DNA from: Pilatotrama ljubarskyi
Lineage: Eukaryota > Basidiomycota > Agaricomycetes > Polyporales > Polyporaceae
Length of the DNA: 64,000 nt
NCBI GenBank assembly: GCA_022385805.1
Contig: MU277671.1
Span: 256,808 to 320,807 of the forward strand
Direction of reading: 5' to 3'
Shown here: in pieces, positions 24,745 through 35,542 of the stretch
Layout of the letters: each line of letters starts with the position of its first letter
Position numbering within the stretch: position 1 is the first letter of the stretch
The notes under the pieces: model-generated
The model's input: only the letters and a program-made list of their open reading frames with translations
Database searches by the model: none
Told to the model about the DNA's origin: nothing
Position numbers and translations under genes: made by a program

Positions 24745-27700
24745 ATGGACGCTCCTTATGCCTTCGCAACCCTCGTAACCTCAGATCACTATCTCCCCGG
24801 TGCTCTTGCCGTTGCTGCGGCACTCAAGGAACTTCACCCGTCTCCCCCTGTTTCCCCGGAGGTTCCGTTCCAAACGGTCTGTTTGGTCACTCCGGAGACG
24901 GTTGACGTGTCGTCCATTAAGCTCTTGCGGAGAGCCTTTGATATCGTCATCGGTGTCGAGATTATCGAACAAGAAGATAGAAAGGGCCTGCAACTGCTCG
25001 GTAAGTCGGTGCGCTAGTCATGGCCTTTTTTCAACCGTACCGTCCCGAGGTAGGCTATGAGCGCGTTACCTGGATTGCTTGGGCGCGGTGCGTTTGATCC
25101 CGCATAAGGCAAACCCAGCGACGCGTGGATGAGTATATTCCGAGGTGCTGCGAATGGCCACAACTCGTCGATAGACGCATATAGTCACCCATTTCTCCCG
25201 ATTTGCATGCGAATGGTCCATATGTCACAATTGTGCTCACTATATGCACCTTGTTATAGGCCGTCCGGATCTCAGCCATGTTCTCACCAAGCTGCACGTA
25301 TTCCGGCTGAGCCAGTATGCCAAGGTCATTTTCCTGGATGCGGACGTTCTTCCGATACGACCGCTGTCGCATCTCTTCAAAATCCCTCATGAGTTCGCGG
25401 CTGTACCTGACGTCGGCTGGCCGGACATCTTCAACTCTGGAGTCATGGTCTTAACGCCTGGAGAAGACAAGTTCAAGGAGCTCACGGAGCTTTTGAAGAC
25501 CAAGGGCACTTGGGACGGCGGCGACCAAGGACTTCTAAACGAATGGCGAGGCGGTAACTGGCACAGGCTCAGCTTTACGTATAATACGACACCGACAGCT
25601 GCCTACACGTAAGTCTATTCTCTTCACGGGTCATCTGACTAGAAGACTGAACTAACCTCGGTGCGTAGCTACGCCCCTGCATATGAACGCTTTGGGTCTG
25701 AAATATCCGCCATTCACTTCATTGGACCCAACAAGCCGTGGGCCTCCATAACGTATCGCCCGCCGGGTACCAAGTACAGCCAATCCTCCGATAAGACGTT
25801 GGACTCGAAAGCCCCGGCCTACGACTACGACTCCCTTGTCGACCGATGGTTTGATGTCTATGACAGGCACTATCGTTCGGAGGAGCTGCCCGAGCAGGCG
25901 AATTTCGAGTTCACACGATACGACTCGGCTTGGGACTCCGGCTCTGGCTTTGGCGCGGAGATCCGACGACCTGCTTCCGCACCTCCTGCGGGTGCTGCAC
26001 TCGGTCTGGACGACTTGCGGAAAATCGCTGTCGAAGGCATCAGCAGCTATCAGGCCTCCGCGCAGCAACCACAGCAGCGGCCGCAAGTCGGGGAGTACCG
26101 GTCGATGCCGCTGGAAGGCCGTGTGGACTTGATGCGACCGCGCCGCGAGCCTCCTAAGGAAGAAGAGGACAAGCAGGAGGATGGCCAGGACCAGGGTGGC
26201 GACCAGAACTTGACGCCGAAGCAGGCGTTCCAAGTACTGGAAGGTGGAGAGGTTCCGCGGATGGACACATTGCCTACGCCTCTTCCCCACGAAGTACCTG
26301 GAGCTCCCTACCACGGCCCGCTTTCCCTCCCGCCTTCTGGGCCGCCGACTCCGTACCAGCCCGGACATCTCGAAGGCACAAAGCCGTCCTCCCAGCATCA
26401 GTACGACGACTCGGAATGGCCTGATTCCGATGCCCAGCAGCATTATCTCCAGCAGTACGCTGCCACTCACCAAGAGGGAGGATCGTACTTCCAAGCCGGA
26501 AGTGGCCTCCCGGGTCAGCCGGCGGCGATGCCGGGACATTGGTCACCGCAAGGAGACAGGCGATTCTGGTCGCAGACCGCTCAGCACTACGCGCAGGAGA
26601 GCGAGCAGTCAGACGACCAAGGAGGTACTGGACCGTGGCACCCGTCGTGGAAAGCGCAGGACTCCCAGCGCTCCCGCGTGACCTCACCGCAGGCCGAGCG
26701 CCCTCACTATGCACCATGGTCCCATTACCGAGCCCAGGGCGAAGGTCAACACCACCCTAGTCATCACCACGTCCACCATCGCGAGTCGCCGCGACAGAGT
26801 GGACAGCAGAGCCCTATAGTCTCGATCCATCATGCCACTGCCCGTCACGGCCAGCAGTCTCCTCGTGGTCCTCAGTCTCCTCGAGGCGTTCAGTCACCTC
26901 GGGGTCATCATTCTCCTCCCCATGCTCGCCATTCCTCGTCTCCTCAAACGTACCATCATGATTCCCAACATGTGCACCACGCCCATCCCTCTCACCAGCA
27001 CCACCATCAGCATCATCATCACCAGCACCATGACCACTCTCAGCCGCCTCGTCCCGCTTCTCCTCCAAAGGTTTCTTGGAATCCAGCAATTGAGCCTCCG
27101 CCCAGAACACCTCCTCCTGCCTCCGCATTTCCCGCGGATACGTACTTCCCCAATGTGTGGGATCAGGCGCCAAGCCAAGAGCACGACGCGGCCCATCAGT
27201 CGTACCCTCCTCACCAGCCCGGTGCCAAGTCTGAGACGTTCTTCACGCCTCCCCCTCCGGCCCAGATACCGGAACAGCTGCTTCGCGAGGGGCAGTACAA
27301 CAATGTGATTGGGCCCCCTGTTGAGAGTTCTCCCGGTTCATCTCCCGTTCCTCCAACGCCTGACCGCAGTAAAATCCATGCTGTCTTCCCCTGGGAAGAA
27401 AAGCCCAGACCCGCTCCCCGTCGCGTCTTCCCTGTCTCGGACTCCCCGCCTCCGATTGCGAAGTTCATTGACGAGCCGGCTCCTCCTAAGCCACCCCTGA
27501 GGCAGGGGCGTGCTTCCTCCCATGTGCACACCCCGTCCCCGCCCGTAGGCCTTCCATTCAGTCTGACATACACTAACGCATGGGATACTGTCCCGAGTAT
27601 CCAACGCTATGCGACGAAGCTCGTGCGTCCTCATCATTCGATACACCAGCCGCCGCCACCGGAGTATGACGAGGGTTGGAGAAAGTGGGATCAGGAGCGC

Positions 27701-28771
27701 GAGCGCGTGTATCAGGAGAAACAGGATGCAAGCAGCATGGATGGTGACGACGAAGACGAGGGCGACGATGATGACGATGAAGATGCTCGCGGCCAGGCGG
27801 TACGTTGGGACAGCGAGAGCAGTAGGGAGAGGGACCAGCCTCGTCGATCGCGTGCCGGTAGCACTGCATCCATAACCTCAGTCAAGGGCAAGAAGTACTA
27901 CGGCCGCGGCGTCCAGACGGATCGTGTCGAGACGCGCAGCATGGGCGTGCAGGTCAACGTATGGGCAGAAGAGGTGGCGAGTGCAACGCAGAAAGGCAAG
28001 GAGCCTAAGCCTAGCGGTGGGACCGGCATGGCGACGAGGCAACGGCCTCAGTTGCCCTCGGGGGTTGGGCTTCTTCCGCCAGTGACCATGCGCGATTTCA
28101 AGCGCGATCCTGACCAGATGGCCGTCGCGACCCCTACCGTCTCGCAGCCTCCCATGGGCGTCATGCCCTTCCCCTCGAGTGCCTCGCCGACGGGTCTCAG
28201 GTCTCCTCAGACGCTGGGTTCCCCGCGATCATACTCGCCGCCGAAGGTCACAAGCCCTGTGCACATCCCTTCTCCTCCGAAGATGGCCTCACCAAAGGCT
28301 ATCACACCTCCAAAAGTGCCTTCCCCGAGAGGACCATCTTCTCCGAAGGGACCGCCTTCCCCGCGGGCGACCATGTCGCCGCGCCGCCTGTCATCTGCTC
28401 AGATGCCTACGAGCAAGCTGGCCGGGTCTCCCAAGTCGGGAACGCCGAAGCCGGCGTCGCCTGTTGTCGGTCCGTTGGCCACTAGCTCTCCGCGTCAATC
28501 CCCCAAGTTGACGCGGCTTGCCTCCCCATTCTCACCCCCTCTCCAACGGACGTCCTCGAATGACACCGCCATCGCATCCTCTCCGTCCACCCAAGGCCCG
28601 TTAGAGACGCCCGAGAACACGCCAATCATGGGACCGGTGCGCAAGGGCGGGCGTGTCTGGGACCCCGCGCGGGGCGTGGACGTGTTCAAACGCTCCTCGG
28701 AAGAGGTGCTGGCACGGTTCCTACGTTCGGGCTCGTTCGACGAAGACGAAGGCCAAGGCCGTCATGTCTAA
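24745..28771 (+). CDS. Glycogenin (GT8 self-glucosylating primer) with very long C-terminal tail
   Basis: Self-glucosylating initiator of glycogen synthesis. Exons 24745-25000, 25260-25608 and 25669-28771 join to 1235 residues. The start MDAPYAFATLVTSDHYLPGA is typical of fungal glycogenins; an in-frame ATG at 24685 is an alternative. The GT8 domain (about residues 1-270) has FLDADVLP (DxD metal site), DVGWPDIFNSGVMV, GGDQGLLNEW, the acceptor-tyrosine region AAYTYAPAYERFG and IHFIGPNKPW. The remaining ~960 residues are low complexity: Gln/Pro/Ser-rich, a His-rich run near 26935-27030, the conserved fungal motif FPWEEKPRPAPRRVFP, an acidic run near 27740-27790, GRGVQTDRVETRSMGVQV, and many SP-(K/R) repeats near 28200-28500. 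Intron 1 is 259 bp, long for this window. Known fungal glycogenins also carry extended tails that bind glycogen synthase near their ends. Confidence 0.94.
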
Positions 28772-29316
28772 AGACCGAGACCGCCTCTGTATGTGCACGA
28801 CCTGGCTCCTTGGTTCTTATGATGTTCGTTTGTAATCCTTAGATGTTGTCTGTCTCATTATTGCCTTTCGTTCGTCTCCGCCTCTTTCTGCCTCTTTCCT
28901 CATGCATGCCTCTCCTGCAAGCGCACCCGTTCACTCTTCCGGCCCATGTGTCTCGCTCTCTCCGTCACTGTTAGTGCAGTAATCATCCCGTTCTCTCTCT
29001 TTCGCCTCGTCCATGTCCAGCGCCCACGTAGTCCTGGTTTCGGTCATCCACTCGTTTCTGCAATCGCCTGCATACCTTCATACGTGCACATACCCCTGGT
29101 CCTTTCGTCTCCGGGTTTCGATCAGTCGTTGCCGTCCCTTCGTTTATAGACAGTACTCCACGGGCAGAAGCATTTGGGTTCCTCGATGCAGATGGGTTGT
29201 CCATGCAGTAGCTACAGGGCCCAGCGCTAGTCAGTTTCCCTATCGCACAATCAGTCGCGCGTCCCGCAATCCCTCGCAATGCAGAACGCGTACTAGCGCC
29301 GTTGGACGTGTAGGGA

Positions 29317-29324
29317 TGACGTCA
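29317..29324 (+). promoter_or_regulatory. CRE palindrome TGACGTCA
   Basis: A perfect 8-bp CREB/ATF-type bZIP site, 268 bp before the ATG of the LEA-like gene, with a one-mismatch copy (TGACGTCG) at 29420-29427. In fungi ATF/CREB-type bZIP factors mediate stress responses, which would suit a stress-protectant product. No direct evidence of use. Confidence 0.4.
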
Positions 29325-29474
29325 CGCGTCAATTGCGCATAGTGACGATATGGGCGCCTGTTGTGATTGGCACTGACGCGTGTTGGGCGACGAGTACTGA
29401 GCGCTGAGCACGGGGCGAGTGACGTCGTGCAGCCATTCCAGCTCCAACCGCCACTGTCCCTCGACCGCCGCCAG

Positions 29475-29483
29475 TATATAAAG
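29475..29483 (+). promoter_or_regulatory. TATA box of the LEA-like gene
   Basis: TATATAAAG lies 117 bp upstream of the ATG at 29592, consistent with a strong or inducible promoter. Confidence 0.65.
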
Positions 29484-29591
29484 AGCACCCCTAGGCATGG
29501 CGGAACCAACAACTCCCATCCATCTCACGAACTCGTTTACGACTCGACTCCTTGACTTTATCTGATACCACCCACTTCGTACATTTCCACC

Positions 29592-30466
29592 ATGTCCACC
29601 GCTACTCTCCCCTCTGGCCAGTGCGTAGACCGTGTCCACCCATGCTCTTCGTGGAGCCATGCTGACACGACTATACCCAGGAGCGACGCTCGCTACAACA
29701 CCACCGCTGCCTTGGCCGAGACTGAGGCCTCTACCGCCAACCTCTCCAAGGAGGTGCAGCAGAACGCAAATCAGCTGCACAGCGCTGCCACCGACGCCGC
29801 AACGACTGCCCAGGTTCGTGGCGCGTTCGTCTGTCCTGTGGCTCTGTTGTTGACCGCTGATGGTGCAGGTCAAGGAGCCTGAGGCGATCTCCGCGGTGAA
29901 CAAGCTCGAGGAGGACCTAAGCCACAAGACCAACGATGCCGCCGCCCAAGGTGCCGTTGACGTCCAATCCGCGAAGGCGACCGCGACAAGCTACGTAGAG
30001 CAGGCGAAGAATCTTGCAAGCAGCGCCATCGCGACCGCTCAGGTATGTGACCATCCGACTACCGTTCGAACCCCTTGCTCACTTCTCCGTACAGTCATAT
30101 GTATCAGGCGGCGCACCCAAGGAGGGCACCCAGACCAGTGCCACTGGCGGTGTGACCTCCACTGTCCAGTCGGCTGTCGAGACCGGCAAGCAGTACCTCG
30201 CGTCGGCCCAGGAGGCTGCCAAGCCTTACGTTGAGTCCGCCACTGCTACGGCCAAGCCCTACGTCGAGTCCGCGGCCGCTGCCGCTCAGCCACATATTGA
30301 GAAGGCAAAGAGCGTAGTCACAGGCGCGACCACCGGCACCTCGACGACCGGCCAGCCCGCTCAACCCCCTGCATCCACTGCGCCCCTGGAGTCTGGCCCG
30401 CACGTCGTAGGCAACCCCTACCCCGCTACGACGAATGGCCAGTCTACGAAGGTCGCGGAGGTGTAA
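29592..30466 (+). CDS. Alanine-rich LEA-like hydrophilic protein
   Basis: Four exons, 29592-29620, 29681-29813, 29869-30042 and 30095-30466, join to 235 residues. The protein is rich in Ala, Thr, Ser, Glu and Lys and low in large hydrophobics. It is dominated by amphipathic helical repeats such as KPYVESATATAKPYVESA and QPHIEKAKSVV, ending in a Pro/Thr/Gly-rich tail (NPYPATTNGQSTKVAEV). No signal peptide or membrane segment is visible. The repeat pattern resembles group 3/4 LEA proteins and other desiccation or heat protectants, but I cannot name an orthologue. A cytosolic stress-protective or membrane-surface role is inferred from composition and from the CRE/TATA promoter. Biased codon use suggests good expression. 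Confidence 0.8.
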
Positions 30467-31141
30467 GGACGCATACCCAACCGTTTCGTCTGATCCATTG
30501 CGGACGTAGATTGTACGAATAGTTTCGATGTACTATATGCATGTGTAATCTACGATTTCTTCTCGGAAGAAGGGTTCGCCATAGAGCGATAGCGCCAGCT
30601 GAGTGGCTCACTTATGTTCGGCGGTCCACATGGACGAGTGTTCGGGCAAACGGGCTGAACTCGGTCATCGATAATCATTCGTTCTCAGGCACTGTCGGTA
30701 TAGCGATTGGATACAACGTCGCGAGCCTGAGGGTGGATGCGCATGTTCCCGCTTCGTGCATTATTGTTTCACGCCTTTCTTGTCAGGGCATCGCGACGCG
30801 CCACTCGTCCATGTACATAACCGCCCGCGCGCGAGGTCGTCCAAGGTCAACCTCTGTGCTCCCCGGAACGGTACTTAATTCCTCGCGTGCGCTGGCGCCT
30901 CGCATGCTTGACCACAGGTAGGCTTCACGCAAAGCGCGACCGCCGGTCACATCGAAAGCGGAAGTGCGGCAGTGGGGATTGGCAGACTGACATTATTGCT
31001 TCGTCTACTGACGAGGGCCCGAGTAGGGCAAGAAGGCGAATGTGTACGTGAAGCGACATCATGGTAGCAGGTATAGTACTGTATGGGACGCACTGAGTGG
31101 TGTTTCTACTCAAGGGAGAGTGTACGCCACCAAGCCCGGTG
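30467..31141. other. Intergenic region, nothing recognised
   Basis: A 675-bp convergent region between the LEA-like gene and the MFS transporter. Frames are short and unremarkable. Confidence 0.55.
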
Positions 31142-33434
31142 CTAGCGCGCATGAGCGCTCATGCTCCGGATCTTCTTGCCATACCGCCAGAAGAGCCACA
31201 TCCTGATGGCGCGTCAGCGACAGGGTTCATTTTCAGGCGGACACCTCAAAGCTACAAGAGGACTCACGCGGGCCAAGCGACGCCGGCGGACACGGCGGCG
31301 AGGATGGTGTAGCCCTTGCCGTACCCTAGCGCGCTGAACATCGCAGGCGCGAAGAGCGGGAAGCCAAAGCCCCCGATAGAGCGGAAGAAGGATACCGCTG
31401 CGAGCGCTGTGCACGTCAAGGGAGGGTTCAGTGGCTGCGCCTGGACGCGTACGCAAGGTGCAGGTGGGGACGCACCTGAAGCGGCGTAGCGCGTGAAGGC
31501 GTCGATGATGTAGGTCTGCATCCCCTGGAAGATGAGGACCATCCCACCGCCAATCAAGGCGTAGCCCTGCGGAGCAACATGAGGCGCTGAATGGTGGGTG
31601 GCGGAACTTGAACACTTACAATGTCGGGGACGATCCAGTGGACGTGCTCCTGAGAACCCCAGCCGGACATGAGGAGACCGATGGGGAGGATGATCGTCCC
31701 CGGGACGACCGTAGCTGGCAGAAGGCAGGTCAATCGCAAGGTTCGTCCCATCATGCATACACGACAACCCACGAAGACGGAACTCAGGCTCTCCCTGGTC
31801 GTTGTTGCGCTTCTTGAGGGCGACGTATACCTTGTCGAGCATGCGAGCGTTGCCTTGTGACGCGACGAACAGACCTACACACACAAGTCCCGTCAATCCA
31901 TTGCCCGGCACACATATGCATGACGGTAGGCGAACCTAGACCGAGCGCGATGTAATGCAGGCCGATAAATCCTGGTCGTTCGCCGTAAATGTCCGCGAAG
32001 ATGGGAGGGATCGTCGCGATCACCACTATGTCAAGATTCGTCAAACGTCAAGACACGAAGGAAGCCGACTGAAGGCTCACGATAGATGATGCCGTAGACG
32101 AAGCAGACGTACAAAGCCACCAGCTGAATGATGGGCTCCTGCGCGAACAAAATGAAAGGCCGGAAGAGCGCGACGAAGATGAATTCCTTGTAACTGGGAA
32201 ACCCATCAGTAACGGCGACACCTGCGGTGTACGGGATCCGCTCACGTCCTCGTCTCGCCTGGTTTCTGGAAGATCGTCCGGACATCCTTCACCGGACCTT
32301 TCTCGACGTCCATCTGCTTGCGCACCTTCTTGGCTTTTCTTTCAAGGAGGAGCGGGGCGTACGCTGTAGCATGCCCTGTCAGCGCATACCCGAGGAAGGG
32401 CAGGAATGCGGACCGACTTTCGGGCAAGGCGAGGAAACCGATCACTTGACTAATGGCAGCTGCAACACTCGTGGACCAGAAGACCCACCGCCATGTCGAC
32501 CGCTCAGCAATCCAGCCGCCCGCTATGGGACCGATGGCTGGCCCTAGCACGGGCGCGAGGGTGTAAACCGCAATAGCTTTACCACGTTCCTCTGGCCTCC
32601 ACATGTCGCCCAGGACAGCACCTCCGCACTGGGTTGCAGTCAGCGGCCCTCCAAATCAGCATTATAAATTGCGATACTCACAGAAAGAGGAGCACTGCCA
32701 CCAAAGCCAGAGAGGAAACGGAAGACCATGAGTTGCGCTTCGGTCTGTGCGAAGCCGCAAGCAAGGTTCCACACTAGCGGTCAAGGTCAGGCACTGAAGG
32801 TCGACGCCCATGGTCGTCCATACACTCTTACCGAAGAAGAAGGCGTTGGCGCATTGAAGCACCACTCTTCGCCCGAATATCTCGGACAGCGGACCCAGGA
32901 TGAGAGGACCAAAGGCTGGAAGGCAACACATATCAGCCCATCACAGCCATGTATACTAAGAGGTAAGATGTTCACCATATGCGAGGACGAATATTGAGAT
33001 GGTGAGGTTGCTTTCGAAGCCATGGCGGATGCTGAACGCCTGAGCAATCTGGCTCGCAGCGGGCGCGACCATGGAAGAGGCCATCGGAGAGATGAATGTA
33101 TATGCGGATACTGTCAGAGAGACGACCCATTTTCGCTTGAAGGTCCAGCTGCAATGGATGGTCAGACTGTGACTGGATGTGAGTGACATGAACCGGACGG
33201 ACTTGCGCGGGTTGGAGGGATCGTCAGGGCCATCCCATCCCACCACCACAGCATCATCGTCTTGCCTATAATCCTCGCCCGTTACGGCAGAGGTTGGCTG
33301 ATTCTTCTCCTGCTTAGTACGTTTCTCAAAGACTACTGCCAGAGACGCGCCAGTACGTAGATCAGCCTTAGGCGCTTCAGGTGCTAGGGCCTGGATGGTC
33401 GTCTGTGAGTTGCGAGCAGAGGAGGGCCCAGACA
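31142..33434 (-). CDS. MFS transporter, DHA1 family (drug/polyamine:H+ antiporter type)
   Basis: Twelve-TM proton antiporter of the DHA1 family, probably plasma membrane. The ATG at 33434 starts MSGPSSARNSQTTIQ; a hydrophilic N-terminus ends with WDGPDDPSNPRKS. TM1 follows (KWVVSLTVSAYTFISPMASS). Motif A between TM2 and TM3 reads GPLSEIFGRRVV. The antiporter motif C region in TM5 is LAPVLGPAIGPIAGGW. Later exons give FIFVALFRPFILFAQEP, GLHYIALGLG, TIILPIGLLMSGWG, FRSIGGFGFPLFAPAMF and the end WLFWRYGKKIRSMSAHAR, stop at 31142. At least nine introns are present. Closest in layout to fungal TPO/FLR-type transporters; substrate unknown. Shares a 291-bp divergent promoter with the beta-flanking-type gene. 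Confidence 0.9.
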
Positions 33435-33725
33435 TTTCGTGCACGTACCACAAACTGCTTCCACCTCGGCGAGTTTTATAGCGGGAAAGAACATTGTGAG
33501 TACAAGTGCAGGACGAGCGATGTGTCAGAAAGTAAGCGTAAGTTGGATCCACGTTCGGAGGGCGCTCGGCGCTTGCCCGCGGGTCCCACAACCACAGCGG
33601 TTGCCTTTCCCGGTGCCTGATCTCGGCAAGTTGCGGCGATGTACCGATGCTATAGATAGGCGCCCATAATACATCACTGCGCTGCGCTCTCCACAACCAC
33701 CCCAGCATCATCGACGATAACCACC

Positions 33726-34691
33726 ATGGTCAGTATGCCTCCGAGGGCTTCGTCAGTTAGCGAGGTCATGTATACTGACTTGATGACTTTAGGACAACAT
33801 CATGAACCTCGCTAAGCAGGGCTATGCAGCCTATGAGCGATCTCAATGTGGGTGTGGCATCCGCATGCAACTTCGACGACATCCTCTGATCGCGTTCGCC
33901 TGCACATCTAGCCGACGTCCAGAAGACCGGGGGACAGGAGTACAACTCGCCTCACCATTCTACCAGCGAGCATGACCGCCCCCAGTGTGCGTGATAATGT
34001 CGCTGCATAAGGCGATGCCGCTGATCTGGGCTTCTACAGTCGACGAGGACGAAGTCGTGACCACTGCTAGCCGCGAGGGCAGCGGTGATACTACGCTGTT
34101 CTCCAGCGCTCTCGGTTTCCTCAAGCAGAACAAGGTGCATTGAGATAGCAAGCCCACTTAGAAGACAAGCTAATCATAGCAACGCCTCAGGGTGAGCATG
34201 AGCAGCCCATCGACGAGGAAGGTGTGCAGCACGCCCATCGAAAGGCCTACGAAGAGGGCTCCGCGAGCTCACTGAGCGCGGGTTCACTTGGTAGCGCGGC
34301 TGCCATGCAGGTATGTGGGCACTGTGCTGCACAGAACGTACGAATTTTCTAGCGCACCTCATCAGGTCCTCAAGCAATTCACCTCCAGCGGGAGCAGCAG
34401 TGGGGGCGGCTCTCAGTCGCAGCTCATCAGCCTTGCTATGGCAGAGGCATCCAAGCTCTTTGACAAGTCAGGCGGTGCATCGTCTGGCAACAAGCAAGAT
34501 GCAGTGAACGGGGCTGCTATGACTGTCATGAAGCTACTCGTTCAGTCCAAGTTCAGCAGTGGCACTGTTGGTGGTGCTAACAGCAGTGGCTTAGGCGGTT
34601 TGATGGGCCTGGTGAGTCAACATCCCAGAACATCATAGTTTGGCTTTCAGGTACTGACGGATGGTCAACATAGGCTTCCAAATTCATGTGA
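33726..34691 (+). CDS. Beta-flanking-type protein (DUF7721-like), MAT-A flanking gene
   Basis: Small hydrophilic Ser/Gly/Gln-rich protein of unknown function, a family known from genes flanking the basidiomycete MAT-A locus. It begins with a three-base coding exon: ATG (33726-33728), then a GTCAGT intron, then DNIMNLAKQGYAAYERSQ from 33793. Later exons give GGQEYNSPHHSTSEHDRP, DEDEVVTTASREGSGDTTLF, EHEQPIDEEGVQHAHRKAY, GSASSLSAGSLGSAAAMQ, SQSQLISLAMAEASKLFDKS, NKQDAVNGAAMTVMKLL and, after a last intron, ASKFM with stop at 34689-34691. Motifs and order match the family as I remember it. Its position next to HD1 supports the call. Name and domain number come from memory and should be confirmed. 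Confidence 0.8.
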
Positions 34692-34884
34692 TGATACGGC
34701 GTTCGCGCTTACTCCTGCAGCAGTATGCACCAACGGTGATATCGTCTCCTGACGTAGCTGGAACCTGCAGTCCCAGTAGATCTTCCCGTCTCCGACTCTG
34801 TCTGCGATAATGCCGCATCCTAACCGCGATGATCACATAAGTCCAGTACAAGCATCGACAAGGGGAATGGCAAAAACGATGATA

Positions 34885-34934
34885 CAGTGAAAAACCGCCC
34901 AACGGGACAGCTGCCCGATTTGGTGTTTAGGCGC
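34885..34934 (+). repeat. MITE left terminal inverted repeat
   Basis: About 50 bp, paired with 35111-35160 at seven mismatches; begins directly after the flanking TA. Confidence 0.82.
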
Positions 34935-35110
34935 CCATTATAGCGCGCATTATAGTGAGGAGAGCCGAGACTCGGCGAGAAGTCCCCAGTGACAACACGG
35001 TCGACAGCGCAGAAAAAGGGCCCAATGCAAGCTTTGCACAAATTTCACTCTATGCACTAATATCAGTGCGTGTAATGCGCTAGGGTTGTTAGTAGCACTG
35101 GGTCATTTGA

Positions 35111-35160
35111 GCGCCTAAATGCCGTATCAGGCAGGTGTCCCGTTGGGCGGTTTTTCATTG
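35111..35160 (-). repeat. MITE right terminal inverted repeat
   Basis: Inverted partner of 34885-34934; its outer end is directly followed by TA at 35161-35162. Confidence 0.82.
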
Positions 35161-35542
35161 TATTCTGGATCGTCACATCGACACATCGAATACCGTCGCT
35201 CTCCTCCGGCAGGTAAATGGAAACACATCCGCAACGGAAGTGAATTTGGAGACCGTTATGCCGTTATGATTGAGCTCGCTAGCCTGCACGAACACTTGGC
35301 AAGGTGCAAATGTGACGTCGTACCTAACGGTTTCAGTGCCGGGGCAGCACCAATGAGAGTGATCGATATGCATTATACGAGAAACACACTTCAGTACGGT
35401 GCAGCGCGAGGTATACAAATCAAGAGAGACTACATATTTTCAAGCGTAGGTTGCGGGTCCTTGCAATCCAATCAGATAGGCAGTTACAATACAGAGCATC
35501 GACAACACGGACAGAACTAGCGAGCATGACGAACAACAGATA

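Larger units (their letters stand above)
28772..29591. other. Intergenic region with promoter of the LEA-like gene
   Basis: An 820-bp stretch holding the glycogenin 3' UTR and, from about 29300, the promoter of the downstream gene. That part contains a CRE palindrome, a second near-match and a TATA box. No gene seen. Confidence 0.6.
34885..35160. mobile_element. 276-bp MITE with Tc1/mariner-like termini and TA duplication
   Basis: Two terminal inverted repeats of about 50 bp (34885-34934 and 35111-35160) match at roughly 43 of 50 positions. The left end starts CAGTGAAAAACCGCCCAACG; the right end, read on the other strand, starts CAATGAAAAACCGCCCAACG. Both ends are flanked by TA (34883-34884 and 35161-35162), the target duplication of Tc1/mariner elements, and a terminus near CAGTG fits that superfamily. 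The interior has no coding capacity and contains CATTATAG twice (34935-34955). It is therefore a non-autonomous miniature element dependent on a transposase elsewhere. It sits between HD1 and the beta-flanking gene. Confidence 0.82.
34692..35542. other. Intergenic region between the beta-flanking gene and HD1
   Basis: This 851-bp stretch holds no gene I can support. Its centre is occupied by a MITE (34885-35160, listed separately). The right part is the HD1 3' region. Confidence 0.6.

Noticed and set aside
25652..26539. 295-codon minus-strand frame over glycogenin
   Set aside because: Antisense to the low-complexity tail and GT8 end; Arg/Leu-rich with no domain.
30060..30075. GTTCGAACCCC resembling a tRNA B box
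   Set aside because: It lies in a 52-bp intron of the LEA-like gene with no A box or cloverleaf around it.
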